64,000 bases of DNA, taken from Branchiostoma floridae (Eukaryota; Chordata; Leptocardii; Amphioxiformes; Branchiostomatidae). The notes below the pieces were generated by a model, which searched no databases, had not been told where the DNA came from, and was given only the letters and a program-made list of their open reading frames with translations. The stretch covers positions 4,591,237 to 4,655,236 of the forward strand of contig NC_049995.1 in assembly GCF_000003815.2 (NCBI RefSeq), in the 5' to 3' direction. Of the stretch, positions 12,469-23,524 are shown piece by piece. A program made the position numbers and the translations under genes. Within the stretch, counting starts at the first letter, position 1. Every line of letters begins with the position of its first letter.

Positions 12469-12540
12469 TGTAGTGGCTTACACAAATGTGTGGCCCAAGG
12501 GCTATAGAAATAGAGATGGTCGCCACCCCTAAGCATCTGC
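12469..12540 (+). mobile_element. 3' part of the interrupted tRNA-headed SINE
   Basis: Matches the 5S-headed SINE at about 1450-1510 (gtagtgacttat, gtgtgacccc, agggcttaaa, gagatgggtgcc) in the same orientation as the 5' half at 11757. Confidence 0.65.
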
Positions 12541-12776
12541 ACACATGTGCGGTTATCCTCTTTAGACATTTTGACATTCTGCGTATCAAATGTCGTCGTA
12601 ATCCATCAAAGGGTTTTTGAGTTATGCGGACTATACACAATCCGAAAACACAGACAGACAGTCACACCCATAACTATACCTCTCCCTATTTTTCATAGAT
12701 ATAAAATAGAAAGCCCGACAAAAAGTTTGAAAGTAACTCGTTGAAACCGAACCTCTGCTTGAAGCTTACTTCTCAC

Positions 12777-13202
12777 CTGCATGAAGTAGAAGACAAACTT
12801 GCAGATGAACTCCCCGAAAGTCCAGGACAGGGTGGTGATCTTGGCCGCTGAGAACGGCACACAGCAAATGAGGAAGGCCAGGTCGGTCACCGCCAGGTTC
12901 ACGATGTAGTAGTTGGTGACGGTCCGCATCTCCTTGTGCCGACACACCAGGTAGATAACCAGGGCGTTCCCGATGATGCCGACCAGGCAGATGAGGGAGA
13001 AGGCTACGGGGACNNNNNNNNNNNNNNNNNNNNNNNNNNNNNNNNNNNNNNNNNNNNNNNNNNNNNNNNNNNNNNNNNNNNNNNNNNNNNNNNNNNNNNN
13101 NNNNNNNNNNNNNGTAGCATTTAGCTCTAACGATTCGTTTAGCGTGGCATTTGCCTTCAAGGCAGTTTCGAAATCCAAATTAAACGATTCGTTCAGCGAC
13201 AT
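12777..13202 (-). CDS. Rhodopsin-class peptide GPCR, first coding exon (kisspeptin/galanin-receptor-like), partial
   Basis: The exon opens with ATG at 13202 and ends at a clean donor (ATGCAG|gtgaga, exon end 12777). The N-terminal part carries three N-x-S/T glycosylation sites (N-E-S, N-A-T, N-E-S), as expected for an extracellular tail. After the 100-N gap comes TM1 with the G-N signature (GIIGNALVIYLV), an intracellular loop RHKEMRTVTNYY, TM2 with NLAVTDLAFLICCVPF (the conserved LAxxD), the W-x-F-G motif of the first extracellular loop, and the TM3-start Cys in FICKFVFYF. MRTVTNYY, CCVPF and CKFVFYFMQV resemble GPR54/kisspeptin receptors most, with galanin and allatostatin-A receptors as alternatives. 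The gap removes the start of TM1, so its length is unknown. Exons for TM3-TM7 should lie at lower coordinates, but I found none. Confidence 0.8.
13014..13113. other. Assembly gap, 100 N, inside the GPCR exon
   Basis: Exactly 100 N. The frame on both sides happens to agree, but the true gap size is unknown. Confidence 0.99.
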
Positions 13203-13523
13203 TTTAGACTGAACGACGGTGTTAGTTGTATGCCTAGCAGAAAAATAAACACGCCTACATACTGTAAGCTCAGAGGAAGGTCTGTTGAAGTCTCACTACT
13301 AGCACAGAGCATGTGTCTTACTCATCACGTGGCCAGCATCTAACATGCGCCAACTTGTTACGGTGACGTGGGTATTTCTTTGTGCTGAATATCGTTGTCA
13401 CGCAATCTTAAACAAAAGCGCTTCGAGTTATTTTGAGGAAGTTTATTTGCAAGCATGCCCGTAGGCTGATTGCAAGTACATGGTAGAAACAAGAAATGGG
13501 ATATGCATGTAACAAATCATTTG

Positions 13524-13756
13524 AACGGGGTAACCTTTATCCGTTGTGTTTGAGAAAAGGGTGCTACGTAGGGATACCAAGACGACTAACAGTTCATGGT
13601 TCCAAATGATAATATATTCCAAATATTTCAATTTGAAAAAATTCTTGAAAATTTGAAAACTCTTTCCGTCGACTTGATATCCCTAAATCAATGCTTTTAA
13701 AAATAATGGATATAAGTTAACTCGCGGATAAAGGTGTAATAGAGTTACATTGGAAG
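13524..13756. mobile_element. MITE of the gtaacctttatccg family, copy 1
   Basis: The left end ggggtaacctttatccgttg is matched in inverse by the right end gttaactcgcggataaagg. The interior (aatttgaaaactctttccgtcga, gatatccc, atggatataagtt) recurs in the elements at 42750 and 56396. Confidence 0.65.
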
Positions 13757-14079
13757 ATTTCGATTCATATAGTCTTTTGTCCTTGACATTATCGCCTATT
13801 CCTACATAGTTCATTTACTTATAATATCTGTACTTTATTTATGGAGACTTTGATTAACATTATTACTCTAGAGACTCATCCATTTCTAGAGCATGTAATA
13901 AAGTTGTTTTTCATTACTTTACGGTGATTAATGAAGGGCATATGTAGGATTCATTACCGGAAGAATCTGGAGATAAGCTTATCTCGTTGTTTATTGCTTA
14001 TTGTTTATTGCTTATCGTCTTGGTAGTTTATTGTGCACAAGCTGGAGACGCAGAATTAACGTCTGCTCATCTTTCTTTC

Positions 14080-14200
14080 ACACACACACAGACACACACA
14101 CACACACACTCACAAACATACATGTGCACACACACACACACACACACACCTACACCCACATACACACACATACACACACGCACAAACACACGCATGCGCA
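14080..14200. repeat. CA-rich microsatellite
   Basis: Imperfect (CA)n with ta, cc and gc interruptions. Confidence 0.93.
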
Positions 14201-14633
14201 TATACGCAATAACTTATTCACATTCCTATGTCTGATTACCATAGATTTTAAGATACTAGATACCATAAGTTTATTTGACTTTATCTTTAGATCCGACAGC
14301 TCTCATAATGCTAAGATAGGCAAATACATAAAATATTGCATTGTGATTAGAAAATGTAATGACACTCACGTTTAGCCCCACCTGATTGTATGGAGGTTTT
14401 CTTATTATCCTGTATTGTTTCATTAGTAGAATTTTGATATCCTATATTGTTTGATTGGTAGAATTTTATTATCCTATATTATTCAATTATCAGAATTTTA
14501 TTATCCTAGTTTGTTCTACTAGTAGAACTTTAAGATCTATTCTGTATTCCTTCTTTGTATAGTTGCCCATACAAAAGTCGCTGCGCTGTCCTTTTCTGTC
14601 GTGTCAATAAAGCTTGCATACTTTGCATATACA

Positions 14634-14690
14634 TGCATACATACATACATACATACATACATACATAATTATTACATACATACACACATC
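14634..14690. repeat. (CATA)n microsatellite
   Basis: A run of catacata repeats, degrading at both ends. Confidence 0.9.
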
Positions 14691-14827
14691 CATATAGTAA
14701 GGTTCTTTTAGCACAACCAGGGAGTACTTACTTCCAACGTTTGAGCGTCTGTCAGACAGACCCTGTGTCTGATACCGAAACGTTGGAAGTAAGTACCTGA
14801 TTGCGCCTAAACAAATCTACTATATGA
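14690..14827. mobile_element. Foldback MITE
   Basis: The left arm (catatagtaaggttcttttag, gtacttacttccaacgttt) pairs with the right arm (aaacgttggaagtaagtac, aaatctactatatg). The central part, gtctgtcagacagac, is itself palindromic. A similar hairpin with acttacttttctaa/gttagaaaagtaagt arms lies at 23185-23342. Confidence 0.7.
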
Positions 14828-14879
14828 ATAATGTGCCAACCTGATGAAGTTATTTACGGATACATCCATTCGCTCTGTC

Positions 14880-14990
14880 TCTATATATCACACGCACACG
14901 CACGCATGCACAGACACAAATGCTCAAGCTCAATACAAATTCACTTACACTAACACAAACACACACATCCATACACACACGCACACATTC
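14880..14990. repeat. Degenerate CA-rich repeat
   Basis: Interrupted cacacg and acacaa runs. Confidence 0.75.
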
Positions 14991-15319
14991 TCCTCACTCT
15001 TAAATTGCATCATTTTACCAAAACAAAGTATTCGTAATAACATTTCTGTATTAGCGAATTCCATTAGTGACATTAGTAACCCTTTCATTAAATCTCAGGC
15101 TTGTCCTCTGCCAGCTATTAAGCCCGGTGTTGAAGCAGCAAGCACGCCAGGGAAATTGATAGACATGCCAAATAGCATACTTGGCAAGGAGTTTGGCACT
15201 TAGGCAAGAAGGTTTAACAAACGCAGAGGAGAGGATCTGTAGACATCATATCCTTCATCAGAGGAAAAGTCCGCCATTACACTAAATAAGCTCTTGCATC
15301 TAGAGCGCAACGCTCTAGT

Positions 15320-15760
15320 GGGACCGCGTAGCGCAGTGGCAGCGTGTTCGGCCCGTGACCGAGAGGTCGCGGGTTCGAATCCGGCTGCCGTTTTACCGAT
15401 CTTAAGCCCTTGGGAAAGGCACTTAACACGACTTTCCTCACTTTACTCAGGTAAAAATGAGTACCTAGCTTCGGCTATGGCCGTCCCTCGGATAGGACGT
15501 TAAATGGAGGTCCCGTGTCTGGGGAGAGCCATACCCCAGGCACGTTAAAGAACCCGCCACACGTGCGATGGTGCGGTGTGTGTGGTTCAAAAACCTACAG
15601 TACCTTGGCCGCACCTGGGGCAATTACTGTCGTATTGAGGTCACCTGAGTGGCGCTGAATGGCAGCTTGCTCCAGACCCTTGCGACAATCGCATTAAGGT
15701 CACCTGAGTGGCGCTGAATGGCAGCTCGCTCCAGACCCTTGCGATTTATTGTAATTCGCA
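15320..15760 (+). mobile_element. tRNA-headed SINE, second family
   Basis: Positions 15328-15400 look like a tRNA gene: A box tagcgcagtgg, an anticodon-arm-like ttcggcccgtgaccgag, B box gggttcgaatcc. The position before the putative anticodon is C and not the usual T, and a SINE body follows (cttgggaaaggcacttaac, ctcggataggacgttaaatgg, gtcccgtgtctggggagag), so it is a retroposon head. Within its 3' part a ~58-bp unit (ggtcacctgagtggcgctga, atggcagct.gctccagaccc) is duplicated in tandem at about 15640-15745. Confidence 0.8.
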
Positions 15761-16164
15761 ATTCACCCCCTGGCTGCAAAGAGTGAGTAGTCGGCCCACC
15801 CAATAACCCAATAACGCTCCAACGGTTAGATCCAACGGTTAGATCTCTGGGAAATTACGACGTTTTTTTTAAGGTACAGTGATCAGCACTATTCAATAAC
15901 ATCCACAATTTGTCTCCTTCCCCTTTTTGCAAATCAGTTAGGATCAATCTGTTGTACAACTAGATCTCTTTTACATATCAATTCACAGCTATAATATGAA
16001 AACCCTGCCTAGCAAGATTTCCCCAGTGTCACTGACGAAAGGCAGTCTGGATGGTTGTCTGAAACGTCTAACCGTTTCCAAAATCATTTTTAGTTGCCAG
16101 AGTCGTTGCTTTGGAGCGTATCTTATGATCTGATAGCCTTCAAAGACGTAGTAACATCGACAAT

Positions 16165-17160
16165 GTATTAGCCTGGGTATCACCATGGGTAATCCGTAAT
16201 TAGCAAGCGAAAAGATTGAGGCTTAGTGTTTACTACGGAGGATGGAACCCAGGCTAAGACTGCGTTACTGATGGTTCTACGTATTGTTAAAGACATGGTG
16301 GTTTATTGTGCACTGACAGGAGGTGATTGCGTTTGACTTGTCTCCTGGCCAAGTTCGCATTTGTGAGAAGGTTTTCGAATATGACCTTCCCCTTCTTTCT
16401 TCGGGTTTCCAAACTTTCGTTTTCTAAACTGGCTCAAGAGACCAAACTTTTTGCACAGTGCTCAGCACATATTTACAATAGCATCGATAATGTATTAGCC
16501 TGGGAATCACCATGGGTAAATCCGTGGTTAGCAAGCGAAAAGATTGAGCTATCGGTTACTACGGGGGATGGTACACATGCTAATACTGTCTAACTGATGG
16601 TCCTACGTATTGCTTATCGTCTTTATGATTTATTGTGCACTGAGAAGTGCTTGTGAGTGAGTGAGTGTGCACTGAGAAGAGGTGATTGCGTCTGACTTCT
16701 CTCTTGGCCAAGTTCGCATTTGTGAGAAGGTTTTCGAATATGTATGACATTCCCCTTCTTCTTCTTCGGGTTTCCAAACTTTCGTTTTCGAAACTAGCTT
16801 GATACACCAAACGTTTTGCACAGTGTTCAGCACGTATTCGTAATAACACCGACAATATACTAGTCTGGCTACCATCATGGGTAAATCCGTAGTTAGCAAG
16901 CGAAAAGATTGAGGCTTAGTGTTTACTACGGAGGATGGTATTCAGGCTAAAACTGCATTGCCGATGGTCCCACGTATTGCCTATCGTTTTTATGGTTCAT
17001 TTTACACTGGGAAGAGGTGATTTTATTTTACTTGTCTCCTGGCCAAGTTCGCATTTGTGATAAGGTTTTCGAATATGACCTTGCCCTTCTTTCTTCGGGT
17101 TTCCAAACTTTCTTTTTCTAGACTAAACTTTTCTCAAGAAACTTAACTTATTTTTACACC
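16165..17160 (+). repeat. Three tandem copies of a ~350-bp module
   Basis: Each copy starts with a small foldback (ttagcctgggtatcacc, gcaagcgaaaagattgag, tactacggaggatgg, cccaggctaa) and continues with ctacgtattg, tttattgtgcactga, gaggtgattgcgtttgactt, tggccaagttcgcatttgtg, aggttttcgaatatgacc, gggtttccaaactttcg. Copies begin near 16165, 16493 and 16858; the third is truncated. An inverted fourth copy lies at 12068-12440. Confidence 0.85.
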
Positions 17161-17194
17161 CAGACCCGGCTCGCTGCTTCAGTTATAGTAAATT

Positions 17195-17290
17195 TACCCG
17201 TGCGTCTGTAACAGATACATAGGGTGGTGCCCATCTCCTTTATTGTAGCCCTAGGGCCACACGTTTGTGCAAGCCGCTATAGTTGGAGGC
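17195..17290 (-). mobile_element. SINE tail fragment, inverted
   Basis: gtggtgcccatctcc, gccctagggccacac and gcaagccgctatag are the reverse complement of the SINE 3' part seen at 12469-12540. Confidence 0.65.
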
Positions 17291-17534
17291 CAGTTTGGTG
17301 TGGCTAGATCCGGATCAGCATTTAATTTAGTGACTGATATGTCACTATTCTTCCTGGGGTCTGGTTAAATGATGTAAATCACCGTACGGTTGAACTTGAT
17401 ACAGAACGAAGATTCGCCGGTCCTTTGGTCGGGTAATTTGAATGTATCACCAACTACAGATAGAATGATTTGCACCATCACACAAGGGGCATGCGCCAAC
17501 CTTTTTCGAAAGGTGTGATAGCACCTTTTAAATT

Positions 17535-17720
17535 TAACGTGCATGCCTCTCCCCAGACACGGGACCTCCAGTTAACGTCCTATCCGAGGGACTTTCCTGG
17601 CCTAGTCTGCTGGTAATGATGTGTGTTTAACTCGCAGGTTCTTCCTCGTTAGTGTTATTTGCTAATCAGAAAAGGCAGTATGTACCATTTTTAGAGTATT
17701 TGGTATGACCCGGCCGCAGT
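17535..17720 (-). mobile_element. Two adjacent inverted SINE fragments
   Basis: 17537-17595 is the reverse complement of the second-family SINE body (ctctccccagacacgggacc, ttaacgtcctatccgaggg). 17600-17720 is the reverse complement of the shared 5S/tRNA SINE body (ggtaatgatgtgtgttt, atgtaccatttttagagt, ggtatgacccggcc). Confidence 0.75.
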
Positions 17721-17744
17721 GCGACCTCCTATGTACAAGGCTAT

Positions 17745-18520
17745 TCAATTTACACAAATTCTTTTTTTACTTGTAGTTTTCTGATAGTTGCATTTTACTT
17801 TGTATTCCTTGATGAATTAATGTTTGTATAAGCTGTGTGGCTTTATAATAATTTGTATTCTGCTTTTGGTGTATGGCCTGCATATGTAGCACTTCGGCCT
17901 TCTTGTAGGCACCTCACAAATATCTGTCTGTGAAGCCTTACTAAAATTGATACTCAACACCCTCCACCTACATACAAGGTCTCTTTACCACAAGGAATTG
18001 AAGAAAATATTTTTTCTCAAAATAATCGTCACCACCACCGAGAAGTAATAACATTATCATACATCATATCAATAAGTTATATAGGGTGTCCTATAGTGAC
18101 AGTCAAAATTTCAGACCGCAACTTTAGACTTACCCCCCAATACTAAACTGTTTTGTGTTTTGTCAACTGTCATTAGCGTATTTCTGAAAACTTCTATATA
18201 TAAATTCTATATAGCTAAGTTCGCAAATCCCCCCTCCTCCTAACAAAGACTGGACCTTACAGCAACTGAATATTATTCCACTATTGCTATTCGCGGGATT
18301 AACTAGAAGGGTGAGAAAGGTCATTTCAAAACTAACACAACGTATAAAATTTATTCTAACAAAGTCATCCATAATCTTCATCGAAATCCCGCCAAGAAAC
18401 CTTTTCAGTTGTTTAAAACCTTATTTGAGTCTCATTGTGGGTTCTAGGAGCAGGTGATAAGACTTGCGCCCTCACGAACGTGTCGGGGGCACGAGATGTC
18501 AGTAGAACTAGGACGATATG
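17745..18520. other. Non-coding, possibly LINE 3'-UTR-like at left
   Basis: 17745-17960 is T-rich (tacttgtag, tttgtattcc, aagctgtgtggcttta) in the style of a LINE 3' untranslated region, but nothing decisive is seen. The remainder is featureless. Confidence 0.3.
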
Positions 18521-18550
18521 TGCATGTAATTGGCAATAAGGCAAGCCCCG

Positions 18551-19740
18551 GTGGGTTTGTCGTCTTACGTGGCTCGTGTTCATCTTAAATATATCAAGAA
18601 TCCGCCGTCTACTCCCCAGCCAAAGGTTGTTGACTCTTGGCAAAGTTTAGTTTTAGTTTGGCACATCTTCAGGTCCCTCTTGGCAAGACTTATGACCTAT
18701 ACGCGTGTGTTGGTCAGTAACGTGTAGGCCACTATGGTCCTAATTAGGGGTGGGTACCGGTACAGAAAAGCCAGATATAGATACGGTCCAGGTCAAGAGG
18801 ATCGGGTCCAGGACCGGACCTAAACCTGGACCTAATTGATTGTGAAAACTTGGTCCATTTCGCTACAAAGGAATCTGGTGGAGCATTCTATGATCATGTC
18901 AACAACGCTGTCTCCTTCAACTTAGACAAAGTTTCAATGTAGGGACTTGGTAAAATATATTTCAACTCTCAGGATCCTCTTCTTCGCTCTTGTTAATATT
19001 TTCTTGGTCGGCGTGTCGTCTTACGTGGATCGTGTTCGTCTTATCAAGAATCCGCCGTCTGCTCTCCAGCCAAAGGTTGTTGACTCTTGGCAAAGTTTAG
19101 CTTTAGTTTGGCACATCTTCAGGTCCCTCTTGGCAAGACTTATGACCTATACGCGTGTGTTGATCATTAACGTGTAGGCCACTATGGTCCTAATTAGGGG
19201 TGGGTACCGGTACAGAAAAGCCAGATATAGATACGGTCCAGGTCAAGAGGGTCGGGTCCAGGACCAGACCTAAACCTGGACCTAATTGATTGTGAAAACT
19301 TGGTCCATTTCGACCATGTCAACAACGCTGTCTCCTTCAACCTAGACAAAGTTTGACTGTAGGAACATGGTAAAAATGTATTTCAACTCTCAGGATCCTC
19401 TTCTTCGCTCTTGTTAATATTTTCTTGGTCGGCGTGTCGTCTTACGTGGATCGTGTTCGTCTTATCAAGAATCCGCCGTCTGCTCTCCAGCCAAAGGTTG
19501 TTGACTCTTGGCAAAGTTTAGCTTTAGTTTGGCACATCTTCAGGTCTCTCTTGGCAAGACTTATGACCTATACGCGTGTGTTGATCATTAACGTGTAGGC
19601 CACTATGGTCCTAATTAGGAGTGGTCCAATTTGCTACAAAGGAATCTGGTGCTCATCCTATGTTCATGTCAACAACGCTGTCTCTGTTAACTTACACAAA
19701 GTTTGACTGTAGGAACTTGGTAAAATTACTATCAACTCTC
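18551..19740 (+). repeat. Triplicated ~420-bp module containing one end of an ACCGGTAC element
   Basis: Three consecutive copies of cgtgtcgtcttacgtgg, tcaagaatccgccgtctgc, ccaaaggttgttgactcttgg, ttggcacatcttcaggtc, gacctatacgcgtgtgttg, ccactatggtcctaattagg. In copies 1 and 2 it is followed by ggggtgggtaccggtacag, close to the terminal repeat of the element at 38788-39210. caactctcaggatcc marks the joins near 18962 and 19384. Copy 3 (about 350 bp) lacks roughly 90 bp around the ACCGGTAC part. Confidence 0.85.
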
Positions 19741-19744
19741 CGGA

Positions 19745-22380
19745 TCCTCTAATCGGACCAAAATCAGAATGCTATTCAAGAAACTGAACACATTCCACTC
19801 TTTAAAAAATTATTAAGCTGCTTGAGAGTAACTGTTTGTACCGTGTTACATAGATGGCTAACCTTCAAATGCTTTTTATCAATCAACCAATCAAGTGATC
19901 AAGCAAGCAATTAATCAAGCAACCAATCAATATCGAGCGAGTTACTATAATTGTAACTGTGCATATTCCTACATTCCACCGGTATCAGTAAACTATCCTT
20001 CACACACGTCTCTTTTGTGTATATTTTTATTCTTTTGATCCGTACAGGTTCTAGATTTCATAGCCACGCTGAATGTCGTAGGGGCACCAGTAAAGACCCG
20101 GCCTCGATATTGAAAAGGTCCGTATTAAGGGATCACTGGAACAAACCAGATCTTGATGCGTACAGACACTATATTTCCCAACTTGGCCACCTGGCTCACT
20201 TCTCAGAACTCTCTCCCGATGTAACTGATACTTATTCGTACTTGAACTTGCCCTATGGTGACCTTTTCAGGAACCTACCATTCTACTTGTGTAGGGGTTG
20301 GGTTGCGTCACTTCAACATAACACTCAATTCCCGGAAGGCCCCTCTACAAGAGAATCAGAACGGGTCGGAATGCCGTCTGAATATTGTATATTCCCAGGA
20401 ATTCATAGTGTATACTCACTGTATCCCTGATACTTGTGTCTATTTTTGTGGCCGCCCCGAACATGTTTGTCATGCTCAAGACTTTGGAGGTGCATTTGAG
20501 GTGGAGAAATATCGAACGGGATCACAAGTGTATTCTAACTATTCTACGATACGACCACATTCTAAGGCATTCCAACATTACTCAAAACATCCTAATCGTA
20601 TTCGATGGAGAACCGGCCGGCCACAAGAATGAATACAAATGTCTGGAATGCAATGGGAATTTCTTGAATGTACTACGAATACCCAAGAATATACAAGAAT
20701 TGTCATTCAAACGACATTTCGGCTCATTCCGCCTCTTGTGTGAAGAGGTATTAAAATTCCCGCCCGAATGTGGCACGGATTTTGCATATTCTTCATTTCG
20801 GCTAGCAGGATCTGTTTTCAGTGTGAAGGCCCTATAACAATTACCTGATGAAGGGTTGGCAGTTTCATCTTACAGTCTACAGCCCTAGGCTTCCAATACG
20901 AGTAGTTTTCTTGCAACATTACAGGCGCCTAGATGACCAAGAGATACACGCGGATCTTAGTTGACGAACCGTCCTCCTATATTGTACAACAACTCTGAAC
21001 TTCTTGTCTTAACTGAATCTGCGGGACCTTCCAGGAAAAAGCAATTTTACCGGCTACCTTATTTCCGCTGTGGAAAAAAACAGTATTGCTTTTGGTATGT
21101 CATTTGTATTCCCGACCTCTATTTATTTAGAATAACACACTGGACTTCTAGAGACCTTAAATGGGATAGGGAATATTCTCAAGCATTCGTAACCAATGCT
21201 TATAGTTCTCCCATTGCCACAGCTAGCTATAACTAAAAGTCAGTGATTGTTGTCTCATTTATGAATCTGACAAAAGTTGGAAGACATACTGTTTCAGTCC
21301 GACTTAATTCAGTGCCTAGAAGTGGTCACACAAAGTCAATGTATAGAGAACTTTTTTCTTGAATCGAAAAAAGTCAATTATCAGGCAAAATTCTTTTATT
21401 ATCATCATGAAGTTATAGAAAATTACAAACTAGGTGTACGCACATGCATCTGCAACATGGCATTTGTCGAGAGGAAATTAGGTGTAAAGTCGTTGCATTA
21501 CATTTAGTTGATGTATATTTTCCATTGGTGCCTTATTAATAGGATTCCGATACTTTTGAGTTAATTTTCTTCGTTGGATGTCGTGGAGTGGAGTCATTAA
21601 TTTTTCCACTAGCGCAGTTACGAATGTAAGGAATGAAGTTGAAAACATTATTATTGTGCGTTTTTACGCATCTCGACAATTGTCACGGGCAACCGGGGGC
21701 AATTTTGGAAATTTTCGAAAGATCTGAGGGTAATTCCCGAAGGCAATTCGTTTACTCCAGTACTGAATTATCTACTGTAAAAGCAGTGCCTAACTTTTAA
21801 AGTGTCAAATGAATATCCTTTTCATCTGCAAAAATGTTGATAAACATTAACCCAGTTGATGGAAAGCCTCATTTACCTTCCAAATGCACATTCCAACTAT
21901 CCCAAGTGTGTCATTGTGTTAATAAGTGCTTCCTCGCTCTCTGTTCTCAAAGTGTGTCATTTGTGTTGATTAGTGAATGCTCAAACAGTAGTGAGTTTTG
22001 GAATGCTGTCAGTAAGTTTGTTGCTTTCAAAAACTTTCAAAATTAACTTTAAGACGCAAGTGAGCTATCTTCAAAGTTCTTCTCTTCTTGTCTTAAAATA
22101 TAGATTTAATGTCCCTTCAAACACTTCTATGTTACAAAATGAACATTATCATCCAAGCGTACTGCATTTGTGATTTTGAATCGGAATCTGGATGTGACAC
22201 AGTAACAGGTTATTCATAGTGATACAACTGGAGAGAAGAATGATGTCACCGGCTGTCTGCTTGTTACATTTGATCTTGCTACCACTTTATGGTTTTGTTT
22301 GTACACTTACCCAGGAGATACAAGTATGTTACCCAGGTACCATTGACATCTAGAACAGCCACTACAGGTCTCCGTACCCG
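19745..22380. other. Unassigned region, including an unusual segment at 20050-20830
   Basis: 20050-20830 stays open in several overlapping plus-strand frames and is rich in ggaat/gaatg words (tcggaatgccgtctgaat, gtggccgccccgaacatg, ccggccggccacaagaatg, tggcacggattttgc). I recognise no protein domain and no consistent reading frame with splice sites. It may be a decayed mobile element. The rest is AT-rich and shows nothing. Confidence 0.3.
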
Positions 22381-22383
22381 TGT

Positions 22384-22563
22384 ATCGGTGGGCTAATAGT
22401 AGAAATTGGGCAAAATAGAGTAAATAATACGATAGAGAGTCGGCCGAACAGAGGAGTTATTTCTTCGACGTTCACTGCGACAAATAGCTCCTCAGGCCGG
22501 CCGACTCCCCTGGTATATTATTGACTCTATTTTGTCCAATTTCTACTCTTAGACCACCGATCC
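22384..22563. mobile_element. Foldback MITE
   Basis: The left arm (tcggtgggctaatagtagaa, attgggcaaaatagagt, gagtcggccg) and right arm (cggccgactc, actctattttgtccaat, ttctactcttagaccaccga) are inverted copies around a short loop. No coding capacity. Confidence 0.8.
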
Positions 22564-23184
22564 GTGGAGTCTGGTGGTAGAGGCTAATCAAGAAAACGCT
22601 CGGTTGAATAATTGACAGCCTTAGTTTGGGCAAATTGAAACGCCTTTTTGTCTTTATTTTGTTTTTGCTAAATTTTCCTCAATCTTTCACTTTTCCATCT
22701 TATCCATAAATACACTTTAAACTAAAATCCTGTTCAAATGACCTTTGACAACTGAGACCTTTACATTCACGGTACATTAGATAGATATAGTAATATAAAA
22801 CATATTAACCCTGAATTTACATCTGAAAAGATTCATATCAAGTGAGAGGTAACTAACACAGCACAACTAAGAAGTATAGCTTACACTTCTGGACTTATGT
22901 TCCAACATTTCCGCCACTGAAAAACCGTCTAACCCTCGCAAAGAAAGAACTATCAGAATAATATATGTAAACTTTCCAATGAAACATTAACACAAAAATA
23001 CTGTTAACGCATGAAATACAATCTTTGAAATGCAAATCAAGGACACCAATATGGTGGACATCACCTGCCTGCTTTATTGATATTCAAAGTAATAAATACA
23101 CAAAACAGCATGAAGATTTCTCCCGAAAATAATTCTATAAGGTTGGTTTAGGATATAGAAAAATTCTTTTTACTCAACCCACAT

Positions 23185-23345
23185 GTACTTACTTTTCTAA
23201 AGTTTAGCTATGTTTAGGATTGTGTTCTCGCCGTAAGAGCGACACCTACATCGGCTACATATAGCGTCGAGAAACGGAACTCCAGTCAGAAGCTCTGACG
23301 AAGGTGTCATCGAGAGTCATCAAAACGTTAGAAAAGTAAGTTCAT
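23185..23345. mobile_element. Small foldback element 3' of transporter copy A
   Basis: acttacttttctaaagttt at left pairs with aaacgttagaaaagtaagt at right, and the interior has gaagctctgacgaaggtgtc. It lies about 180 bp beyond the stop codon of copy A. Confidence 0.55.
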
Positions 23346-23524
23346 ACGGCTTGTGTAAAAATTCTCCAACATCCAAGAAGCTTCCTCTCAAAACTGTCAA
23401 TGTGATTAATCCTAATGCATAGTAGTCATTATAACATTAATACAGAAAACGGTAAATAGACCAGTATAGAACATTTAACAAGAAGCTGTTGAGAAACGTA
23501 CGCGTTGTTACGGTAAGACAACAA

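Noticed and set aside
15328-15400. Functional tRNA gene
   Set aside because: It has tRNA-like boxes but an atypical anticodon loop and runs into a SINE body, so it is a retroposon head.
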